A stretch of DNA of 17,351 nucleotides from SURF-32 sp964648365 (GTDB taxonomy: Bacteria > Planctomycetota > Phycisphaerae > UBA1845), in NCBI GenBank assembly GCA_964648365.1, contig CAZYLK010000134.1, positions 1-17,351 on the forward strand. The letters run 5' to 3'. Numbering within the stretch: position 1 is the stretch's first letter; every line of letters begins with the position of its first letter. This document shows positions 6,026 to 12,561 of this stretch, piece after piece. The position numbers and the translations under genes were made by a program. The notes beneath the pieces are model-generated. The model had not been told where the DNA came from. It searched no databases and saw only the letters and a list, made by a program, of their open reading frames with translations.

Positions 6026-6939
6026 TCCTTGGGCGTCCCGTAGATGTAATGGTCCAGTTGATCGCTTAAGTCAGACGGAAGTTGGTTCCAGTCCTCCGAA
6101 GGAAGGTCGGACCAGATTTCGGCGATCTGATCTTCAATGCGGGGCACATCCGGATCAAACTCCCAGCCATCTGACGAGACCAACTCCAGTTTCTCGACCT
6201 TCGTGAAGCGGAGCGGGCGGCCGTCCGGCGATACGTCTGCGGAGCCGCGGACACGGATGCGCACGGACCGATGATCCCTCAGCGCCGTCGTTACAAGCTC
6301 CTCCTGCGCCTCGTCGAAGGCGAGCGTGACGGTGTTGTCCGTGTCGAGCCATATCTGAGACTTCCGTTGGCGAACGTCGGCCTCAATCACTTCGCCGGTA
6401 ACGTCAATCGTGCTTGAGTGTGGCCGTTCCAGGAAACGGGCGAGCTTGTTTCGCGTTTCGGCGTTCACACATGCCGGACGTTCCACACCCGTCGGCACAA
6501 GCTCCAGCGTCTCGCCTTCGGCCAGCGACTTGCCCCAGTTGACGTAGTCTTCGAGCAGTTCCTTGGGCAGTCGCGGCGGGAGCGGACGGTCGGCGGCAAC
6601 GCACTCGAACACCTCGTGCGCCACGCGGATCGCCTCGGTTGCTTCCACGGGTTCCGGCGTCCAGAGCTCCCCGCGTTCCGGCTCCTCAATGAACACTTCG
6701 AGCGGAGTGGTCGCACTGCCGTCCTCGATGCGCCGGAGGCAAAGACGCGTCCGATCCTCGAAGTGGGCCGGGAGGTTCCTGCGGTCGGGATTCGCCGCGC
6801 GCCAGAGCGCCTTGGCCGTCTCGGCCACCATCTTCTGGAACTGGCGGAGTTCGGTGATCGCCGACAGATCCAGCGCGTGGTCGCGGAACCGCTTGCCGCT
6901 GAACCGAAGTCTGGCGACCTCATTCCATGTCCCGCTCAT
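6022..6939 (-). CDS. large antitoxin-like partner of the PIN toxin
   Basis: I do not recognise a named family for this 305-residue protein. It precedes and overlaps the PIN gene by 4 bp. The last 40 residues (about 266-305, IEDQIAEIWSDLP and on to DHYIYGTPKE) are acidic, amphipathic and end in a D-H-Y-x-Y-G motif of the kind seen at the C-terminus of short PIN-associated antitoxins, where the tail wraps the toxin. The remaining 260 residues are far more than a normal antitoxin of 70-100: an N-terminal region with RFRDHALDL (17-25), a helical stretch 28-50, a mixed alpha/beta middle, and a beta-rich part at about 176-256 (IDVTGEVIEADVR...IRVRGSADVS). No standard DNA-binding domain is obvious. 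The role as antitoxin is inferred from order, overlap and tail. Confidence 0.65.
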   Translation of the reverse strand: MSGTWNEVARLRFSGKRFRDHALDLSAITELRQFQKMVAETAKALWRAANPDRRNLPAHFEDRTRLCLRRIEDGSATTPLEVFIEEPERGELWTPEPVEATEAIRVAHEVFECVAADRPLPPRLPKELLEDYVNWGKSLAEGETLELVPTGVERPACVNAETRNKLARFLERPHSSTIDVTGEVIEADVRQRKSQIWLDTDNTVTLAFDEAQEELVTTALRDHRSVRIRVRGSADVSPDGRPLRFTKVEKLELVSSDGWEFDPDVPRIEDQIAEIWSDLPSEDWNQLPSDLSDQLDHYIYGTPKE

Positions 6940-7008
6940 AACCGGCCTCGCGTCTCACGATTGACTGTGGCATCCATGCCCGCTGCAATGCTCCGTCGCC
7001 ACCTCTTT

Positions 7009-7014
7009 ATTCTA
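7009..7014 (-). promoter_or_regulatory. -10 element for the toxin-antitoxin pair
   Basis: On the minus strand TAGAAT spans 7014-7009, about 70 nt upstream of the antitoxin-like ATG and downstream of the AACS stop. It is identical to the accD-cluster -10. No matching -35 is visible at 16-18 nt. Its place inside the cassette suggests the pair is transcribed independently of AACS. Confidence 0.35.
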
Positions 7015-7045
7015 TCGGCACCGCCGCCATCGTCCGCAGCGCCCG

Positions 7046-7102
7046 TCACACAATCCCCACGTACTGATCCAGCGATTCCGGGTTCGCCAGGGCGTCGCGG
7101 TT
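7046..7102 (-). repeat. 57-bp direct repeat, copy within the intact AACS gene
   Basis: These are the last 18 codons and stop of the AACS gene, matched at 5434-5490 with four substitutions: AAC/AAT, CAG/CAA, TAC/TAT and GTG/TTG, this copy first. Three are synonymous and one is Val to Leu. The sharp edges make it a candidate attachment-site core. Confidence 0.75.
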
Positions 7103-9004
7103 TTTGACCTCTTCCCCCGCCAGCAGGCGCGTCACCGCCAGTTCGACCTTCTTGCCGCTGATTGTATACGGCACCGAGGAGACCTGCCTGATGTGTTTCG
7201 GTACGTGTCGTCGGGTGGCGCCTTCGGCGATGGCGGTGCGGAGGGTCTTTTCGAGATCAGCGTCGAGCTTCCGCCCGGCCCGCAGGACGATGAACAGGCA
7301 GATTTCCACGTCGTCATCAGCGGACCGGCCCACGACCAGGCTGTCCACCACGTCTTCCACACTCTCAACGATGCGGTAGATCTCGGCCGTGCCGATGCGT
7401 ACGCCGCCGGGGTTGAGCGTCGCGTCCGAGCGGCCGTAGATGATCACGCCGCCGTGCTCGGTCATCTCGATGAAGTCGCCGTGTCGCCATACGCCGGCAT
7501 AATGGTCGAAGTAGGCCTTCCGATACAACTCGCCGTCGGGGTCGTTCCAGAAACTGACCGGCTGCGACGGAAACGCCGCCCGGCAGACGAGTTCGCCCTT
7601 CTTGCCGATGCAGTCCTTGCCGCTGTCCTCGTCGAATGCGTGAACGTCCATGCCCAGCCCGATGCACTGGATCTCGCCCGCCCGCACCGGCAGCATGGGA
7701 TTGCCGAGCATGAAGCAACTGATGATGTCCGTGCCGCCCGAGATGCTCGAAAGCTGCACGTCCGCCTTGACGTTGGCGTAGACCCATTCGAAGTTCTCGA
7801 CGGTCAGCGGCGAGCCCGTCGAAAGCATGCAACGCAGCCGCGACAGGTCGTGTTCTTCGCCCGGCTGGATGCCGGCTTTTTCGCACGCCGACAGGAACTT
7901 GGGACTCGTGCCGAAGACTGTCAGGCCGGTGCGCTCGGCCATCTGCCACAGGTGGTGCATGTCTGGATGGGACGGGCTGCCTTCATAGAGCACCAGCGTC
8001 GCGCCGACGCCCAGCGAACTGACCACCCAGTTCCACATCATCCAGCCGCACGTCGTGAAGTAGAAGATGCGATCGTCGTCCGACAGGTCGCAGTGCAGCA
8101 TCAGTTCCTTCATGTGCTGCAACAGCGTGCCGCCGTGGCCGTGGACGATGCACTTCGGCACGCCGGTCGTGCCCGACGAGTACATGATAAACAGCGGATG
8201 ATCGAACGGCAGCGGCTCGCACGTCAGCGGCCGGGGGGGGGCGGAATCCAGAAACGACGCCCACGTCGTACACCTGCCCGACGCGGCCCCGGACAGCGGC
8301 GACAGGTCCGGCGAGCCGTCCATGTAGCCGATCACCACCACGCGCTCGATCGACGGGATCTTCTCGATAATGCCCTTCACCCGGTCGAGCGATTCAATCC
8401 GCTTGCCGTTGTAGGAATAGGCGTCGGCGGTAAAGAGCACCTTGGGCTCGATCTGCCCGAAGCGGTCAAAGACGCCGCCGATGCCGAAGTCCGGCGAACA
8501 CGACGACCAGATCGCCCCCAGCGACGCGGCCGCCAGCATGGCGATGATCGACTCCGGCACGTTGGGCACGAAGCCCGCCACCCGGTCGCCCTTCTCGACG
8601 CCGGCCGCCTTCAGCCCGGCCGCGCATCGCGCCACCGCCTCGCGAAGCTGCCGCCGCGTCAGCGAGCGCGTCCGCCCCAGTTCGTCCTCCGCGACGATCG
8701 CCGTGCGGTCGTCATCGAATCGCAGCAGATGGGCGGCGTAGTTGAGCCTCATGCCGGGAAACCACCGCGTCCCCAGCATCCCCGTCCCCTCGCGCACGGC
8801 CGCGGCCGGCGCGGTCGGTGTGATCTCGGCCAGCTCCAGCATCGCCTGCCAGAACGCGTCGCGCTCCCGCACAGACCACGCATGAAGCGACGGCCAGTCC
8901 GGCGCGAAACCGTGCCGCGCCGCCATCTGCCGCATGAACCGGTCCATCCGCGTCTTCGCAACGCGATCGACCGCCGGGGTCCACAGCGTATCGCCGAGTG
9001 CCAT
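7046..9004 (-). CDS. acetoacetyl-CoA synthetase (acetate-CoA ligase family)
   Basis: The 652-residue product is an ANL-superfamily adenylating enzyme, closest in look to acetoacetyl-CoA synthetase, which activates acetoacetate with ATP and CoA in the cytoplasm for ketone-body or polyhydroxyalkanoate use. Visible marks are the N-terminal ACAS-type region with WFPGMRLNYA (81-90), the phosphate loop YSSGTTGVPK (275-284), ISGGTD (421-426), the HGDF and YGRSDATLNPGG hinge region (508-534), and the C-terminal SGKKVE with the adenylation lysine (K618 or K619). Length fits the family. The frame extends 30 codons upstream, but the added residues are Arg/Ala-rich; the ATG at 9004 has GGGAGG 8 nt upstream (9018-9013) and is preferred. 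The last 18 codons are duplicated 1.6 kb away. An acetyl- or propionyl-CoA ligase is the alternative. Confidence 0.93.
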   Translation of the reverse strand: MALGDTLWTPAVDRVAKTRMDRFMRQMAARHGFAPDWPSLHAWSVRERDAFWQAMLELAEITPTAPAAAVREGTGMLGTRWFPGMRLNYAAHLLRFDDDRTAIVAEDELGRTRSLTRRQLREAVARCAAGLKAAGVEKGDRVAGFVPNVPESIIAMLAAASLGAIWSSCSPDFGIGGVFDRFGQIEPKVLFTADAYSYNGKRIESLDRVKGIIEKIPSIERVVVIGYMDGSPDLSPLSGAASGRCTTWASFLDSAPPRPLTCEPLPFDHPLFIMYSSGTTGVPKCIVHGHGGTLLQHMKELMLHCDLSDDDRIFYFTTCGWMMWNWVVSSLGVGATLVLYEGSPSHPDMHHLWQMAERTGLTVFGTSPKFLSACEKAGIQPGEEHDLSRLRCMLSTGSPLTVENFEWVYANVKADVQLSSISGGTDIISCFMLGNPMLPVRAGEIQCIGLGMDVHAFDEDSGKDCIGKKGELVCRAAFPSQPVSFWNDPDGELYRKAYFDHYAGVWRHGDFIEMTEHGGVIIYGRSDATLNPGGVRIGTAEIYRIVESVEDVVDSLVVGRSADDDVEICLFIVLRAGRKLDADLEKTLRTAIAEGATRRHVPKHIRQVSSVPYTISGKKVELAVTRLLAGEEVKNRDALANPESLDQYVGIV

Positions 9005-9065
9005 GTTGCAAGCCTCCCGCCCGCCGCGTCCGAACCGCGAACCCGCGGCCGCCGGGCGGCTCCGC

Positions 9066-9094
9066 AGCCTACCGGCCGGCGCCGGGCGCGGCAA
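9066..9094 (-). promoter_or_regulatory. candidate promoter for the AACS gene
   Basis: On the minus strand TTGCCG (9094-9089) and TAGGCT (9071-9066) are 17 nt apart. The predicted start lies near 9059, after the longer upstream reading-frame start at 9094, which further favours translation from the ATG at 9004 with a leader of about 55 nt. Confidence 0.35.
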
Positions 9095-9338
9095 AACGCC
9101 GTCGCCCCATCGCGTTCAGCGCCGAAGACGTCGCAGCGCTCGACGGGCGGACCCGTTCGCCGCGGCCGTCGGTGCGGGAAAGTCTTGCACGCAGGAGGCT
9201 ACGCGTTCGAGAGGATTCTCGCGGAGGCGACCCGCGCCGAGTGTGAGCGCGGGCGGCCGCGGGACTTGCATGACGCTGTTCACGCGCGCGAGTCCCCGCG
9301 CCGCGGGCGACTGCGGCGTCCGACGCGTCGCCCTCCGC

Positions 9339-9344
9339 TATAAT
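9339..9344 (+). promoter_or_regulatory. consensus TATAAT -10 directly before uvrC
   Basis: A perfect TATAAT ends 8 nt before the uvrC ATG at 9353. With normal spacing, transcription would begin at about 9351-9352, giving a leaderless or nearly leaderless mRNA. No recognisable -35 is seen at 16-18 nt. If the second in-frame ATG (9380) were used, the leader would be about 28 nt. Confidence 0.55.
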
Positions 9345-9352
9345 CCCCCCGC

Positions 9353-10756
9353 ATGACCGACCGCCTCGACAGGCCGCACATGACCGACCCCCTCGACACC
9401 CTCCGCGACCGCGTCGCCGGCTTCCCGAAAGCCCCCGGCGTGTATCTGATGAAGGACGCGGAGGGGCGGGTGCTTTATGTGGGCAAGGCGAAGGATCTGC
9501 GCGCGCGGGCATCGAGCTACTTTCAGCCGTCGGCGGACCTGCTCAACACGAGGGGGCCGGACATCGCTCGGATGATCACGCAGGTGGTGGCGGTCGATTT
9601 TCTTGAAACCGAGTCGGAGGTGGACGCGCTGCTGAAGGAAAGCCGGCTGGTCAAGGACATCCAGCCGCCCTTCAACGCGATGCTCAAGGACGACAAGACC
9701 TTTCCCTACCTGGAGATCACCACCGGCGACGACTTCCCGGGCGTGTTCGTCACCCGTACGCCTCGGCTCAAGGGCAGCAGGCTGTACGGGCCGTTCACCT
9801 CGGCGGCCGCGCTGCGCGACGCGGTCAACGCGCTGCAGAAAGCGTTCAAGTTCCGCACCTGCGAACTCGACATCCGCGACGGCGACGACTCGCGGCGGTA
9901 CTTTCGTCCCTGCCTGCTGCACGCGATCAATCAGTGTACGGCCCCCTGCGCCGACCTGATCAGCCGCGACGACTACCGCGCCGACATCGCCCGCCTGAAG
10001 AAGTTACTGGCGTCGAAACGAAGCGTGCTGCTGCGGCGGCTTAAGAAAGAGATGAACGAGGCGTCGCGCGAACTGCGTTTCGAGGAGGCGGCCAAGCTGC
10101 GCGACCGCATCAAGGCGATCGAATCGTTGTCGCTCTCCGGCGACGTGGTCGAGGACGTGCAGCCGGAGGTGTTTTTCATCGACCCGCGGGCCGGGCTGGA
10201 AAAGCTCGGCGACCTGCTGGGGCTGGATGCCCCCCCCCGGAGCATCGAATGCATCGACATCGCCCACATCCAGGGCGAGGAAACAGTCGGGGCCCTGGCG
10301 TGCTTTATCGACGGGCGGCCGTTCAAGCCGGGCTACAAGCGCTACCGCATCAAGACGGTCGGCGGCGTGGACGACTACGCCTCCATCCGCGAGGTGCTGA
10401 CGCGGCGCTACCGCTACGCCGCGGAGGGCGACGAACTCTACCCCGACGTGATCGTCATCGACGGCGGCCTGGGCCAGCTCCACGCCGCTCGCGACGCCTT
10501 CGCCGAAATGAACGTGCGACCGCCGATGGTCATCTCACTGGCCAAACGCGAAGAAGAAATCTACGTGCAGGCAAGAAGCGCACCCGTCCGCCTGCCGCGC
10601 AACAACCCGGCCCTGCGCGTGCTCCAGCACATCCGCGACGAAGCCCACCGCTTCGCCCAGCATTATCATCACATTCTGCGCTCGAAACGGACGTTTGACG
10701 AAGACGTGAAGCAGGGGAAACGACCGCCGAGGAAGAGAGGGCACCCGTACTCGTAG
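9353..10756 (+). CDS. uvrC: excinuclease ABC subunit C, lacking the C-terminal HhH domain
   Basis: UvrC makes both incisions around DNA lesions in the UvrABC repair pathway. In order: GIY-YIG nuclease domain (about 26-105, with PGVYLMK and LYVGKAKDLR), a cysteine cluster C170, C187, C195, C199 that fits the Fe-S ligands, a UVR motif (about 229-260, RFEEAAKLRDRI) for UvrB contact, and the RNase H-like second nuclease with CIDIAHIQG (D302), VIDGGLGQL (D370) and RDEAHRFA (H432). The protein stops at 467 residues with a basic tail, shortly after ILRSKRTF; E. coli UvrC is about 610, the rest being the tandem helix-hairpin-helix DNA-binding module. The DNA after the stop shows no HhH remnant. MTDRLDRPHMTD at the start gives two possible ATGs, 9353 and 9380. 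Confidence 0.95.
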   Translation: MTDRLDRPHMTDPLDTLRDRVAGFPKAPGVYLMKDAEGRVLYVGKAKDLRARASSYFQPSADLLNTRGPDIARMITQVVAVDFLETESEVDALLKESRLVKDIQPPFNAMLKDDKTFPYLEITTGDDFPGVFVTRTPRLKGSRLYGPFTSAAALRDAVNALQKAFKFRTCELDIRDGDDSRRYFRPCLLHAINQCTAPCADLISRDDYRADIARLKKLLASKRSVLLRRLKKEMNEASRELRFEEAAKLRDRIKAIESLSLSGDVVEDVQPEVFFIDPRAGLEKLGDLLGLDAPPRSIECIDIAHIQGEETVGALACFIDGRPFKPGYKRYRIKTVGGVDDYASIREVLTRRYRYAAEGDELYPDVIVIDGGLGQLHAARDAFAEMNVRPPMVISLAKREEEIYVQARSAPVRLPRNNPALRVLQHIRDEAHRFAQHYHHILRSKRTFDEDVKQGKRPPRKRGHPYS

Positions 10757-10839
10757 ACGGAAAGGGCAAGCCAATCTGGACTGGACACTGACCGAAGCGG
10801 CGAAGACGCAACCGCCGATCGAACAGCCAAGACTTGCCG

Positions 10840-10868
10840 TTCACGGTCATTCTCGTTTGTGCTACCCT
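10840..10868 (+). promoter_or_regulatory. candidate promoter for the ApeA-like gene
   Basis: TTCACG (10840-10845) and TACCCT (10863-10868) are separated by 17 nt. The predicted start is near 10875, giving a leader of about 130 nt. Five bases beyond that start, a GTG opens an 18-codon basic frame ending at 10936, which could be a leader peptide but has no other support. Confidence 0.3.
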
Positions 10869-11004
10869 ATGCAGGCTCCGTGAATCCGACTCAGAAAGGT
10901 AAGCGTAGGCGTGCGCCGTCACGCAAGCAGGCTTAGGGCTCGCGAAGCTGCGCCGACTCGTCGCGAACCCACCGAGTGAACTACAGAGCCGAAAGCGACC
11001 AAGC

Positions 11005-12336
11005 ATGCATGCGAGACTGGACGCGTCATTCGAAACGTGGGCTACCTTTCCGTCACGCGTGGAAGGGGAAGGGAGAACCGGCACACCGGGGCGTCTTACA
11101 TACAGCCCCGACACCGGCATCAAACTGGAACTGATCGGCCCTGCGTGCGCCAGAGTTTCACCGAGCGAGCTCGACATCTCGTGCGGCGCCTATACTGGAT
11201 GCCTCATTGACGGCACGCCTGTCACGTTGTTGAATTGCTTACCTGCCGGTGCCGAAACAGGGTACAACAATGGAGTGAGTATCACACACATTGTCGCGGA
11301 CCGGCTAATCGTAGGTCGTCACGTTACTGAACTGCAAACGCTCCCGGTGCGCCGCTACAGCATGGAACTATCGCTTGTATCAGGATGGTTAGCTCCATTT
11401 CCAGCGGTCAGCGGGCCAGAAATCGAGAACGGGGAATTCGTGGGAGAACTCATCCGTTACCGCCGACCAACGCCGATTGTTATTCCCATTGCCGGCCATC
11501 ATTTCGCATTCCATGTCGAACAGTCAGGTTGGTCTACGCGTGAAGCGGGAATGAGTAATTGTCTCGCGCTGAAATGGAGTAGTGAGGTTGCTGTGGTGGC
11601 AGATCCACCGTTGCCGTTCGCCGCCGCGGAGCGCCTTGCCTGGCGGGCCCGGTGCCTGCTGGCCCTGCTGATCGGTCAAATCCCGCACGAGAACGCAATC
11701 GTAGTTGATACCGTTGGAACGCCTGGCGCTGCAGTGCCTGACTGCCACATGCAAGTCGTGCAGCAACCCCGTGGCACGCGCGCCCGTTCGGAGTTACATC
11801 CGGCGCAAATCCGGCTACCATATTCAGACATCATTGAAGCCCTTCCGAAGATGGTGCATCGATGGTTCGAGCGAACAACACAAGCCGAGCTCGCAGGCGA
11901 TATTTTCTTTGGAGCGCAGCTCATCGACAACTCGTCACTAGAAGTGAGGTTCCTCCTCATGATGCAGGCTGCAGAGTCATACCATCGCTCGCTTCCTGGC
12001 GCCGGTCGCTACCCATTGCGCACACGCATGTGGGAACTCCTCAATCGCCTGCCCGATCCCATCCGGCTGCAACTCGCCGAGCACCCCGATGAGTTCGTTA
12101 GCGCAATCGTGCATACGCGCAATTACTTCACGCACTACGACGAGGCGTTACAACGGCGTACTCTGATTGGAAAGGATGTTTTCGTTGCAGCGGAACGGCT
12201 ACGCTTCATTCTTGAAGCCAATATGCTCCTCGACATCGGAGTCGTCGACGAGGGCTTGTCGGACGCGATGCGTAGAAGCGTCGGGTTCAAACACTGGACG
12301 ACGCAAGAGTTGCGCACACACGCACGAAATGAGTGA
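11005..12336 (+). CDS. ApeA-like HEPN-domain protein, predicted anti-phage defence
   Basis: The 443-residue protein matches the plan of ApeA, a single-gene anti-phage abortive-infection factor with a beta-rich N-terminal sensor region and a C-terminal HEPN RNase. The first 250 residues are mostly beta and polar (for example SFETWATFPSRVEGEG, LVSGWLAPF, PIAGHHFAFHVEQ). The C-terminal part from about 300 is helical (LEVRFLLMMQAAESYHR, RTRMWELLNRLPDPI) and contains AIVHTRNYFTHYDE, whose R372-N-H377 is a clean RX4H HEPN catalytic motif. GC content is well below that of uvrC before it, suggesting horizontal gain. It stands alone without a partner gene. The ATG at 11005 is chosen as the first ATG; no strong ribosome site is seen. 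A non-defence HEPN protein is the alternative. The call is by family resemblance. Confidence 0.78.
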   Translation: MHARLDASFETWATFPSRVEGEGRTGTPGRLTYSPDTGIKLELIGPACARVSPSELDISCGAYTGCLIDGTPVTLLNCLPAGAETGYNNGVSITHIVADRLIVGRHVTELQTLPVRRYSMELSLVSGWLAPFPAVSGPEIENGEFVGELIRYRRPTPIVIPIAGHHFAFHVEQSGWSTREAGMSNCLALKWSSEVAVVADPPLPFAAAERLAWRARCLLALLIGQIPHENAIVVDTVGTPGAAVPDCHMQVVQQPRGTRARSELHPAQIRLPYSDIIEALPKMVHRWFERTTQAELAGDIFFGAQLIDNSSLEVRFLLMMQAAESYHRSLPGAGRYPLRTRMWELLNRLPDPIRLQLAEHPDEFVSAIVHTRNYFTHYDEALQRRTLIGKDVFVAAERLRFILEANMLLDIGVVDEGLSDAMRRSVGFKHWTTQELRTHARNE

Positions 12337-12471
12337 GCGTCTCCTTGCTTCAGACGGGGACGGAGCTGGGGGCACATCTGCGTGAGAAGTCGTTGCGGCA
12401 AGCCGAGAACTGGATTGCCGGTCGTAGCTCGCTCGGTGATTCGTGACATCGTCTCTCAGACATTAGCGTCA

Positions 12472-12505
12472 ACGGACCTCCCGCCGCAATGGACGGGAGG
12501 TCCGT
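12472..12505. terminator. perfect 12-bp hairpin between convergent genes
   Basis: ACGGACCTCCCG (12472-12483) and CGGGAGGTCCGT (12494-12505) pair without mismatch around a 10-nt loop. It sits between the ends of the ApeA-like (+) and CHRD (-) genes, where a bidirectional terminator would be expected. Neither side has a good T-run, so it may block transcripts in another way or protect 3' ends. Confidence 0.6.
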
Positions 12506-12561
12506 CGTCTGTTGCCTGACTTGGCCGCGTCGCTCACGAGCTGCGCGGCTTCATGCGTTCG

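Larger units (their letters stand above)
5434..7102. mobile_element. candidate integrated cassette bounded by 57-bp direct repeats
   Basis: Copies of the AACS gene end lie at 5434-5490 and 7046-7102, in the same orientation and 1612 bp apart. Between them are a PIN toxin gene, its antitoxin-like partner and a short repeat-like segment, visibly lower in GC than the genes around. This geometry is what site-specific integration into the 3' end of a gene leaves, with the element supplying a replacement gene end. No integrase, transposase or terminal inverted repeat is present, so the cassette would be non-autonomous, decayed, or made by another route such as recombination between two AACS-like genes. 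Confidence 0.45.
9005..9352. other. divergent intergenic region between AACS and uvrC
   Basis: This roughly 350-base GC-rich stretch holds no convincing gene. At its left end are the AACS ribosome site (9018-9013) and a candidate minus-strand promoter (9066-9094); at its right end is the uvrC TATAAT (9339-9344). Between them I see no clear operator or long repeat. Confidence 0.6.

Noticed and set aside
7193..9343. 716-codon plus-strand frame opposite AACS
   Set aside because: It is longer than AACS but lacks any domain and is Arg/His/Asp-rich; AACS on the other strand shows all adenylation motifs.
9338..9922. Minus-strand frame over the start of uvrC
   Set aside because: It is antisense to the GIY-YIG domain of uvrC with no domain of its own.
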